Source: Micavibrio_A sp035759665 (lineage in GTDB: Bacteria > Pseudomonadota > Alphaproteobacteria > Micavibrionales > Micavibrionaceae). Taken from it: a stretch of 5,686 nucleotides of DNA. Where the stretch lies: assembly GCA_035759665.1 (NCBI GenBank), contig DASTUM010000145.1, positions 1 through 5,686 on the forward strand. Direction: 5' to 3'. The position numbers and the translations under genes are program-made. Below, one piece after another: positions 1 through 4,810 of this stretch (position 1 is its first letter; each line of letters starts with the position of its first letter). The notes under the pieces were generated by a model. That model worked only from the letters and a program-made list of their open reading frames with translations, was not told the DNA's origin and searched no databases.

Positions 1-294
1 GTTCAGGGAGGAATCCTTCGCGACTTCCTTGTTCAGGTTGTCGATATAGGCTTTGTGGTGTTTGCCGTGATGGAGTTCCATCGTCTGCTTGTCGATAACC
101 TTCGCCAGCGCGCCCGTGGCGTAAGGCAGGGCGGGAAGCGCAAAGGGGCCCGACGGCGCATCGGACGGCGCGGCGGCGTAAGCGTGGGAGACGAAGCCAA
201 GTTCCCCGCCGAGCGATTTCAAAGCGGCGAGTCCCATCGGCGCGGCGGCTAGGAATCCCAGAAAGCTTCTTTTTGATAATGTGACGGTGTCCAT
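1..294 (-). CDS. Exported Fe/Mn superoxide dismutase, N-terminal part (runs off left edge)
   Basis: Reading leftward from the ATG at 294-292, 98 codons stay open to base 1; the rest of the gene lies outside. Residues 52-98 match the N-terminal helical domain of Fe/Mn superoxide dismutases, which convert superoxide to oxygen and hydrogen peroxide. The segment ELHHGKHHKAYIDNLN contains H75, expected to be the first metal ligand (equivalent to H26 of E. coli FeSOD), and Y83, equivalent to the gateway Tyr34. Before the domain is an export signal: S-K-R-S-F-L-G at 7-13, a hydrophobic stretch to about residue 26, and a likely cleavage site after AYA (38-40). The K-R pair resembles a variant twin-arginine motif, so Tat or Sec export to the periplasm is inferred. 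A ribosome site GGGAGAG (complement of 301-307) lies 6 bases before the ATG. Iron and manganese types cannot be told apart from this part. The gene is divergent from phoH. Confidence 0.93.
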   Translation of the reverse strand, partial: MDTVTLSKRSFLGFLAAAPMGLAALKSLGGELGFVSHAYAAAPSDAPSGPFALPALPYATGALAKVIDKQTMELHHGKHHKAYIDNLNKEVAKDSSLN

Positions 295-323
295 GCGTAT
301 CTCTCCCATCTTGAATCATGTCT

Positions 324-358
324 TTGAAAAATAACGGGTGCGACCCGCCCAGTTTCAA
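324..358. promoter_or_regulatory. Two-part perfectly centred dyad at the presumed sod promoter
   Basis: On the plus strand the parts are TTGAAA (324-329), five bases, CGGGT (335-339), GCG, ACCCG (343-347), five bases, TTTCAA (353-358). Both arm pairs are perfect inverted repeats sharing one centre at 341. Read on the minus strand, TTGAAA (358-353) is a 5/6 match to a -35 box and TATTTT (333-328) a weak -10. The spacer is 19 bases with the inner dyad near its middle, and transcription would start about 25-30 bases before the sod ATG. Such an overlap suggests an operator for a dimeric regulator. It could instead form a hairpin in RNA: on the minus strand CGGGT-CGC-ACCCG is followed by GTTATTTTTC, which resembles a weak terminator. 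The symmetry is seen; the promoter and operator roles are inferred. Confidence 0.45.
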
Positions 359-564
359 TCTGGAGCGATTTTTCGCGGCGGCAAGAAAATTTTTAACCGC
401 AGAAGTAAAATCTCTGATAGAATCAGCCTTACGTGGTTCGTCCCCTCTTCTCGCCCAAGGATTTCCTTGATCAGATACAGAACGACACATCCCGACGAAG
501 AAGCAGGCGCGCCCGCACCGCCCCCTGCCCGGGAACCGGTTTTCAACCGCTTCGCCTTTGCCCC

Positions 565-596
565 GCCGCCGGCCCATCAGCCGAGCGGCTTTTTTT
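565..596 (+). terminator. Intrinsic-terminator-like hairpin in the phoH leader
   Basis: GCCGCCGG (565-572) pairs with CCG (581-583) and GCGGC (585-589), leaving one bulged A at 584 and an 8-base loop, and is followed directly by seven T residues (590-596). This is a typical factor-independent terminator on the plus strand. It ends only 45 bases before the phoH ATG, and no convincing promoter fits between them. It may therefore end a short upstream transcript, or act as an attenuator that phoH transcription must read through. An upstream CGGCGGC at 376-382 could pair with 565-571 as a competing structure if the transcript starts that far back; this is speculative. Confidence 0.6.
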
Positions 597-627
597 CCGC
601 CTTTTTCACTTTCCCATCAACCCGAAC

Positions 628-634
628 AGGAAGG
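628..634 (+). promoter_or_regulatory. phoH ribosome binding site that fixes the start
   Basis: AGGAAGG lies 7 bases before the ATG at 642, a strong and well-spaced Shine-Dalgarno sequence. It sits inside the longer open frame that begins with an ATG at 558. This, and the fact that the 558-641 stretch overlaps the terminator-like hairpin and encodes no PhoH-like residues, rules in favour of 642. Confidence 0.8.
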
Positions 635-641
635 ATTTTGC

Positions 642-1400
642 ATGTCTAAAAAGACCAGAAAAAATTATAAAGAAAATGGCCGCATGCATAAGAGCGGAAA
701 CGTCGTGCACCCCGCGTTCATGGACGATACGGGCTGGCATCCGCTCGACGACGAGATAGAGCGCGGCCGCGACAAGAGTTACATCAAGACGGTGCGCCCG
801 AGAACGGACGGACAGCGCGACCTGATGGAAGCCATCGCTGCGCACAATCTCACCGTCGCGATCGGCCCCGCCGGAACGGGCAAGACGTATCTGGCGATCT
901 GCGCCGCCGTCGAGGCCCTGGAAAAAGGGAAGGTCGACAAGATCATCCTCTCGCGCCCCGCGATGGAGGCAGGAGAGAGCCTCGGCTTCCTGCCCGGGGA
1001 CATGCATGAAAAGATGGCGCCGTATCTGCGCCCGCTTTATGACGCGCTGGGCGACAGGCTCGGCGGAAAGAAAGTGCGCCAGTATATGGACGAAGGCACG
1101 ATCGAAATCGCGCCTGTCGGATTCATGCGCGGGCGCACATTGAACAACGCCTTTATCGTGATCGACGAGGCGCAGAATTGCACATACGGTCAGCTCAAGA
1201 TGCTGCTCTCGCGTCTTGGGTGGAATTCCACGATGGTGGTAACGGGCGACCCGGGGCAATCCGACCTTCTGCCCGGCGTGTCGGGGCTGGATGAGGTTGC
1301 GACGAAGTTCGAGGCGCTGCCCAATATTGCGGTCATTCGCCTGAAGCAGGTGGATATCGTGCGCCACCCGCTGGTCGCGGAGATGCTGGAAGTTTTGTAA
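642..1400 (+). CDS. phoH: PhoH family ATPase, short form
   Basis: This is a 252-residue PhoH-type P-loop ATPase, presumed cytosolic. Walker A is GPAGTGKT at 75-82 and Walker B is FIVIDEAQN at 171-179. The family block SRPAMEAGESLGFLPGD spans 104-120, followed by APYLRPLYDAL. TGDPGQSDL at 201-209 is the sensor-like segment where relatives usually have GD-x-x-Q-x-DLP, and VRHPLV (240-245) carries a conserved arginine. The first 50 or so residues are lysine-rich and polar. The protein lacks the longer N-terminal region of YbeZ-type PhoH proteins and looks more like E. coli PhoH in plan. E. coli phoH is phosphate-starvation inducible; related proteins are linked to RNA metabolism, but the substrate here is unknown. 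The start at 642 is set by a strong ribosome site. The gene stands alone, with a hairpin in its leader and a terminator after it. Confidence 0.93.
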   Translation: MSKKTRKNYKENGRMHKSGNVVHPAFMDDTGWHPLDDEIERGRDKSYIKTVRPRTDGQRDLMEAIAAHNLTVAIGPAGTGKTYLAICAAVEALEKGKVDKIILSRPAMEAGESLGFLPGDMHEKMAPYLRPLYDALGDRLGGKKVRQYMDEGTIEIAPVGFMRGRTLNNAFIVIDEAQNCTYGQLKMLLSRLGWNSTMVVTGDPGQSDLLPGVSGLDEVATKFEALPNIAVIRLKQVDIVRHPLVAEMLEVL

Positions 1401-1422
1401 GCTGCGTTGTTCCTCCCAGGGC

Positions 1423-1454
1423 AAAGGCGCCGGATGGCTCCCCGGCGCCTTTTT
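1423..1454 (+). terminator. Intrinsic terminator after phoH
   Basis: AAAGGCGCCGG (1423-1433) pairs perfectly with CCGGCGCCTTT (1442-1452) around an 8-base loop, with Ts at 1450-1454. It starts 22 bases after the phoH stop codon. It also ends just before the ATG at 1457, so a start there for the next gene is unlikely. Confidence 0.85.
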
Positions 1455-1457
1455 CCA

Positions 1458-1486
1458 TGGAAAAGCGGGAGGGCGTGGGCTATACA
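1458..1486 (+). promoter_or_regulatory. Candidate promoter placing transcription start at the SCO gene ATG
   Basis: TGGAAA (1458-1463, 4/6 of a -35 box) and TATACA (1481-1486, 4/6 of a -10 box) are separated by exactly 17 bases. Transcription would start at about 1492-1494, on or next to the ATG at 1493, giving a leaderless or nearly leaderless mRNA. The match is modest. Support comes from its position between the phoH terminator and the SCO gene and from the lack of a properly spaced ribosome site. Confidence 0.4.
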
Positions 1487-1492
1487 GGCGGC

Positions 1493-2107
1493 ATGACAAA
1501 GCAGCGCTTTCTCGTTCTTCTTTTCGCCGTCGCGGCGGGCCTCGTTCTCGCAGGGATTCTCGCTCACGCGCAAAAATCGCACATGGCTGCGTCCGGCGAT
1601 CTCATCCCAGTGACCAAAGACGCATTCGGCGGGCCGTTTACGCTCACCGATCACACGGGGAAGAAAGTCACCGACAAGGATTTCACGGGCAAGTACCGCC
1701 TGATTTATTTCGGTTTCACCTATTGCCCGGCGATCTGCCCTACGGAGCTTGCGAAAATCACCGCCGCGCTGAAAATCCTCGGCGAGGCGGGAAAAGACAT
1801 TCAGCCGATTTTCATCACGGTCGATCCCGAGCGCGACACGGCGGAGGCCATGGGAAAATATGTGGCGATGTTTCATCCTTCGCTGGTTGGCCTCACCGGC
1901 ACGCCGGAGCAGATCAAGAAGGTGGCCAAGGATTACAAAATCTATTTTGCCCAGGTGCAGGACGAGAGCATGAGCGATTACACGATGGATCATTCGTCGT
2001 TCATTTATTTCATGGCACCGGACGACCGCTTGCTCCGCATTTTCCGCATGGAAGATTCCGCGCAGGATATGGCGGGCATTATCCGCCGCTGGATGCAGGC
2101 TCAATAA
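1493..2107 (+). CDS. SCO1/SenC family copper chaperone, membrane-anchored thioredoxin-like protein
   Basis: The 204-residue protein has one N-terminal hydrophobic helix (about 5-24), then a periplasmic thioredoxin-like domain. The SCO copper site is complete: CPAIC (C78 and C82, the CxxxC motif) within GFTYCPAICP, and H167 in YTMDHSS. The family motif VDPERD is at 110-115. SCO proteins deliver copper to, or keep reduced, the CuA centre of cytochrome c oxidase subunit II at the outer face of the inner membrane; some have redox-signalling roles. No oxidase gene is visible nearby, so the partner is inferred. The ATG at 1457 would add 12 residues, but it abuts the phoH terminator, and the added residues precede a normal M-T-K-Q-R signal-anchor start; 1493 is preferred. 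AGGCGG touches this ATG and is too close to act as a standard ribosome site. Confidence 0.93.
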   Translation: MTKQRFLVLLFAVAAGLVLAGILAHAQKSHMAASGDLIPVTKDAFGGPFTLTDHTGKKVTDKDFTGKYRLIYFGFTYCPAICPTELAKITAALKILGEAGKDIQPIFITVDPERDTAEAMGKYVAMFHPSLVGLTGTPEQIKKVAKDYKIYFAQVQDESMSDYTMDHSSFIYFMAPDDRLLRIFRMEDSAQDMAGIIRRWMQAQ

Positions 2108-2134
2108 AATCATAGCGTTGTATGTTTGTGCGGC

Positions 2135-2157
2135 GCGCAAAGATATTCGCTTTGCGC
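2135..2157. promoter_or_regulatory. Perfect 8-bp inverted repeat between SCO and FadL-type genes
   Basis: GCGCAAAG (2135-2142) and CTTTGCGC (2150-2157) flank 7 bases. It begins 28 bases after the SCO stop codon and is followed by TTCTATTAGG, a poor T tract. It may be a weak terminator for the SCO gene, or an operator, because its right arm overlaps the likely -35 region of the next gene. Confidence 0.45.
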
Positions 2158-2177
2158 TTCTATTAGGATTCTATAAG
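2152..2177 (+). promoter_or_regulatory. Candidate promoter of the FadL-family gene
   Basis: TATAAG at 2172-2177 matches the -10 consensus at 5 of 6 positions. The nearest -35-like hexamer, TTGCGC at 2152-2157, is only 14 bases away, shorter than normal, so either the -35 is degenerate or an activator is needed. Start would be near 2184, giving a leader of about 58 bases. Confidence 0.35.
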
Positions 2178-2241
2178 CTTTTTATCCAGGGGGTAGCGGG
2201 GCCGGGATTCAGTTCCGCTCAACAAGCTTCAGGAGAATGTT

Positions 2242-3588
2242 ATGAAACACATGAAAGTTCTTCGCGTATCGCTGCTATCCGCCATCTGTTTAACGGCTCT
2301 TTCGACGGGCGCAAACGCCGCGGCATTTTATCTTCAGGAACAATCGGTCTCGGGACTTGGCACCGCTTTCGCGGGCGCTGCTGCCGACACGCCGGACGCT
2401 TCCACGGTATATTACAACCCCGCCGGCATGGTGAATCTCCGCCGGCCTGAAATTTATACGGGCGCGACGCTGCTTTTGCCCCGCGCCGATTTCGACAACA
2501 GGGGATCGACGATCACCAGCCCGCTTTACGGCGGCACGGTGGCGCTCGGCGGCACGGACAGCGGCAACCCGTTCGATCCGGAAATCCTGCCGCAGCTCTA
2601 CGGCGTGCTGCCCGTCAATGACCGGATCGTGCTGGGCCTCGGCGTCAATGCGCCGTTCGGGCTCGCCGACCAGTATGACGGCGACTGGGTCGGGCGCTAC
2701 AATTCCACGGACAGCGAGTTGCTGAGTATAAATCTCCAGCCGACGGCCGCTTATAAGGTCAATGACTGGCTGTCGCTGGGCGCGGGCGTGCAGATCCAGT
2801 ATGTCTATGCGAACCTCAAGAGCCACATTCCGACGCCGACAGGCGCCGCCGCCGCGCCGGAAAATGACGGGCATCTGCGCCTCAAGGGCGACGATGTGGA
2901 TGTCGGATACAATCTGGGCGTCCAGTTGCAGCCGACGGACACGACGAAGATCGGGTTGACTTACAAAACCGCGATCAACCACAAGCTCGATGGCGATGTC
3001 GATCTGACTTATCCGAACGACGCCGCCCTGGCGGGGCTGGGTATTACCCCCGGCTCCACGGTTTCGGCCAGCGGTACGGCCAAGCTGAGCACGCCCGACA
3101 TCGCCTCGCTGGCCGTGTCGCAGCAGCTGGACGAACGCTGGACCGTTCTGGGAAGCGTCAACTGGTATGGCTGGTCGAACTTCGACAATATTCCGGCCAC
3201 GTCGGCGGCGCTGCCGGGCGGGAGTTCGCTGACGGCGCAGGAATACGACAATACGTGGGGCTTTGCCGTCGGCGCGCGTTACCGCCTGAACGACAAATGG
3301 CTGCTGAAGGCCGGGTTTCAGTACGACCAGACGCCGACCGTCCTGCCGGAGCGTTCCACGCGCATTCCGGACGGCGACCGTTACTGGATTACGGCGGGCT
3401 TCACCTATAGCATGACCCCGCAGATAGACCTCGATGTTTCGGGCGCCTATGTCGACGTATCGACGGAGAAAGTCGATGTCGACGATGTTTTCTTCCAAGG
3501 CACGGCCGCCGAAGCCACCGTCAATACAAGAGGGAAATCGAGCGGCAGTGTCGGCATTCTAGGCGCGGCCATCAGATACAAGTTCTAA
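2242..3588 (+). CDS. OmpP1/FadL/TodX family outer-membrane transport protein
   Basis: This 448-residue protein matches the usual FadL length (E. coli FadL precursor is 446). It has a Sec signal peptide (about 1-26, cleavage after ANA). The mature N terminus, AAFYLQEQSVSGLG, corresponds to the FadL plug (hatch) start and is followed by the family NPAGM motif at 59-63. The rest alternates in the way expected of a beta-barrel, and the chain ends in GAAIRYKF with a C-terminal phenylalanine, the usual barrel-assembly signal. Family members let hydrophobic compounds such as long-chain fatty acids or aromatic hydrocarbons cross the outer membrane; the substrate here cannot be read from sequence. Nearby leftward acyl-CoA dehydrogenase and SCP2 genes make fatty acids plausible. 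Ribosome site AGGAGA (2231-2236) is 5 bases before the first ATG, favouring it over the ATG at codon 4. It is probably transcribed alone. Confidence 0.93.
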   Translation: MKHMKVLRVSLLSAICLTALSTGANAAAFYLQEQSVSGLGTAFAGAAADTPDASTVYYNPAGMVNLRRPEIYTGATLLLPRADFDNRGSTITSPLYGGTVALGGTDSGNPFDPEILPQLYGVLPVNDRIVLGLGVNAPFGLADQYDGDWVGRYNSTDSELLSINLQPTAAYKVNDWLSLGAGVQIQYVYANLKSHIPTPTGAAAAPENDGHLRLKGDDVDVGYNLGVQLQPTDTTKIGLTYKTAINHKLDGDVDLTYPNDAALAGLGITPGSTVSASGTAKLSTPDIASLAVSQQLDERWTVLGSVNWYGWSNFDNIPATSAALPGGSSLTAQEYDNTWGFAVGARYRLNDKWLLKAGFQYDQTPTVLPERSTRIPDGDRYWITAGFTYSMTPQIDLDVSGAYVDVSTEKVDVDDVFFQGTAAEATVNTRGKSSGSVGILGAAIRYKF

Positions 3589-3604
3589 GAGAAACGCGAT
3601 TGAG

Positions 3605-3631
3605 AAAACCCCGCAGAGCGCGGGGTTTTTT
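3605..3631. terminator. Terminator between convergent genes, possibly bidirectional
   Basis: CCCCGC (3609-3614) pairs with GCGGGG (3620-3625) around AGAGC. It is flanked by AAAA (3605-3608) and six Ts (3626-3631), so the stem can extend by A-T pairs. It lies 16 bases after the FadL-type stop and 12 bases beyond the SCP2 stop on the other strand. It is strong for the plus strand; the minus-strand T run has only four Ts, so it is weaker that way. Confidence 0.85.
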
Positions 3632-3643
3632 ATTGCGGCATTT

Positions 3644-3937
3644 CTAGTCCTCAAGCAGGCCGTTGAGCTTCAGGGCGAGGCCCATCGAGCCCTGCACTTT
3701 CAGCTTGCCCATCATGAAGGCGATGTTGGGATCCTGCTGCCCGCCCAAAATTTTTTCGAAGGTTTCGACGGACGTCACCAGCGTGACTTCGGCGTCCCTG
3801 TCTTCGAGCGCCGCCAGGGGCGGGGTTTGCGTGGCGTCGACGAAGACGAACCCGTCCCCGTCGAAATCGACCTTCATCGTGTGATTGAAACCGCCGAGGC
3901 GGACCGTTAGTTTTTCGGCGATATCTTCGAGCGACAT
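3644..3937 (-). CDS. Small SCP2 (sterol carrier protein 2) domain protein
   Basis: This 97-residue single-domain protein of the SCP2 fold has no signal peptide, so it is presumed cytosolic. The diagnostic C-terminal block is present: DPNIAFMMGKLKVQGSMGLALKL at about 69-91 includes the family's typical A-F-M-x-G-K-L-K-V-x-G and M-G-L-A stretch. The N-terminal half, with MKVDFDGDGFVFVD (21-34), fits the beta strands of the fold. SCP2 domains bind fatty acyl chains, acyl-CoAs or other lipids in a hydrophobic tunnel; bacterial stand-alone versions are poorly characterised. It is the last gene of the leftward block, 30 bases after panC, with an AAAGGGGG-type ribosome site (complement of 3942-3949) 4 bases before its ATG. 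The acyl-CoA dehydrogenase in the same block suggests a role in acyl-CoA handling, which is inference. Confidence 0.88.
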   Translation of the reverse strand: MSLEDIAEKLTVRLGGFNHTMKVDFDGDGFVFVDATQTPPLAALEDRDAEVTLVTSVETFEKILGGQQDPNIAFMMGKLKVQGSMGLALKLNGLLED

Positions 3938-3967
3938 AAAACCCCCTTTAAAAATTCAAGCCTATTT

Positions 3968-4801
3968 CTAAAGAGGCATATTATCGATTAACCGCGCCTT
4001 GCCAAGACGGACGGCGGCCAATACACGCAGATTTGCGCCTTTTTGGGGTTCCAGCAGCGTTTCGGCATCGCGCACGGTCACATAATCGATGCTTTCGAAG
4101 CCGGCCTTTTGCAGGGCGGCCAGCGCCTTTTCCTCCGCGGAGGGAATGGAGGTTCCAGCCTTCACATCGGATGCCAGAGCATGGAGGATTTTGTTGAGCT
4201 GGATCGCGACTTTGTATTGCTCCGCCGACAGGTAGGCGTTGCGCGAGGACAAAGCGAGGCCGTTTTCGTCGCGCACGACGGGCACGCCGAGAATTTCCAC
4301 CGGAATGTCGAGATCGCGCACCATCCGTTTTATGACCTGCAGCTGCTGCCAGTCTTTTTCACCGAAGAGGGCGATATCGGGCAGGCATTGCAAAAGCATT
4401 TTCGTGACGACCGTCGCGACGCCGTCGAACATGATCGGGCGGCGTTCGCCTTCCAGCGGCAGGGCAACGCCGGACAGCGTGATTCTGGTCGCGAAGCCTT
4501 GGGGATATTGTTCTTCCACGCGCGGAAGATAGACGGCGCTGGCCTTCACGGCGCGCAGCTTTTCAAGATCGGCGTCGAGCGTTTGCGGATAGGAGGCGAG
4601 GTCTTCCGTCGGCGCGAATTGCATGGGATTGAGGAAGATATAGGGAATGCAGATATCGGCCCTCGCCAGCCCCTGTCTCACCAGTTCGATATGGCCGTCA
4701 TGGAGCGCGCCCATGGTTGGCACGAGGGCGACCGTCTTTCCCGCCTTGCGGGAATCGGCAACGAAGCTCCGCAGGGCGGAAATAGAATCGAGAGTGCGCA
4801 T
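3968..4801 (-). CDS. panC: Pantothenate synthetase (pantoate--beta-alanine ligase)
   Basis: PanC joins pantoate to beta-alanine using ATP, by way of pantoyl adenylate, in the cytosolic pathway to coenzyme A. The 277-residue length is normal. The HIGH-type motif is PTMGALHDGH at 28-37 (H34, H37). NPMQF at 58-62 supplies N58 and Q61. GEKDWQQL at 147-154 supplies K149, D150 and Q153. The KMSKS-like loop is LALSSRN at 182-188 with R187. One oddity: the usual RPGHF segment reads RPIMF at 121-125, so the conserved histidine is M124. YIFLNP also replaces the common SIFVNP. The other catalytic positions are intact, so I expect an active enzyme. No Shine-Dalgarno is visible before the ATG at 4801. The gene starts 9 bases after the stop of the upstream gene, in the same frame, so coupled translation is likely. 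panB is not in the window. Confidence 0.96.
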   Translation of the reverse strand: MRTLDSISALRSFVADSRKAGKTVALVPTMGALHDGHIELVRQGLARADICIPYIFLNPMQFAPTEDLASYPQTLDADLEKLRAVKASAVYLPRVEEQYPQGFATRITLSGVALPLEGERRPIMFDGVATVVTKMLLQCLPDIALFGEKDWQQLQVIKRMVRDLDIPVEILGVPVVRDENGLALSSRNAYLSAEQYKVAIQLNKILHALASDVKAGTSIPSAEEKALAALQKAGFESIDYVTVRDAETLLEPQKGANLRVLAAVRLGKARLIDNMPL

Positions 4802-4810
4802 GAATAAGAG

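Larger units (their letters stand above)
295..641. other. Divergent intergenic region between sod and phoH
   Basis: This 347-base stretch separates two genes pointing away from each other, so it should hold both promoters. The left end carries the sod ribosome site and the symmetric dyad at 324-358; the right end carries a terminator-like hairpin (565-596) and the phoH ribosome site. A possible rightward -10 box TAGAAT lies at 418-423 (5/6), but I find no good -35 box at the usual distance. Open frames crossing the region translate to proline- and arginine-rich sequence with no recognisable domain and are best read as chance. A GTG at 433 opens a frame of about 100 codons, but it runs on into phoH in another frame and has no supporting ribosome site. 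An uncharacterised leader or small RNA between roughly 430 and 596 is possible. Confidence 0.6.

Noticed and set aside
389..410. CtrA-like site (TTAA repeat) in the divergent region
   Set aside because: Only one TTAA half (393-396) is good; the second half at the expected 7-base spacing does not match.
430..596. 6S RNA or SRP RNA gene upstream of phoH
   Set aside because: The length would suit 6S RNA, but I see no complementary 5' and 3' ends or central bulge, and no SRP RNA tetraloop motif.
558..641. N-terminal extension of PhoH from the ATG at 558
   Set aside because: It overlaps the terminator-like hairpin, encodes arginine/proline-rich sequence unlike PhoH, and the strong ribosome site at 628-634 marks the ATG at 642.
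338..759. Rightward open frames starting at 338 and 433 in the sod-phoH gap
   Set aside because: The products are low-complexity Pro/Arg-rich, have no clear ribosome site, and run into phoH in another frame; typical chance frames in GC-rich DNA.
606..1499. Long leftward frame of 297 codons opposite phoH
   Set aside because: It is antisense to a well-supported PhoH with intact motifs; the translation is rich in Arg, His and Ala with no domain, as expected of a mirror frame.
1190..2140. Long leftward frame of 316 codons opposite the SCO gene
   Set aside because: Antisense shadow of two real genes, with no ribosome site or recognisable domain.
2290..3498. Long leftward frame of 402 codons opposite the FadL-type gene
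   Set aside because: The coding-strand gene has a signal peptide, the NPA motif and a barrel terminus; the mirror frame is Arg-rich without known features.
4043..4807. Rightward frame of 254 codons opposite panC
   Set aside because: panC is certain from its catalytic motifs; the opposing product has no family likeness.
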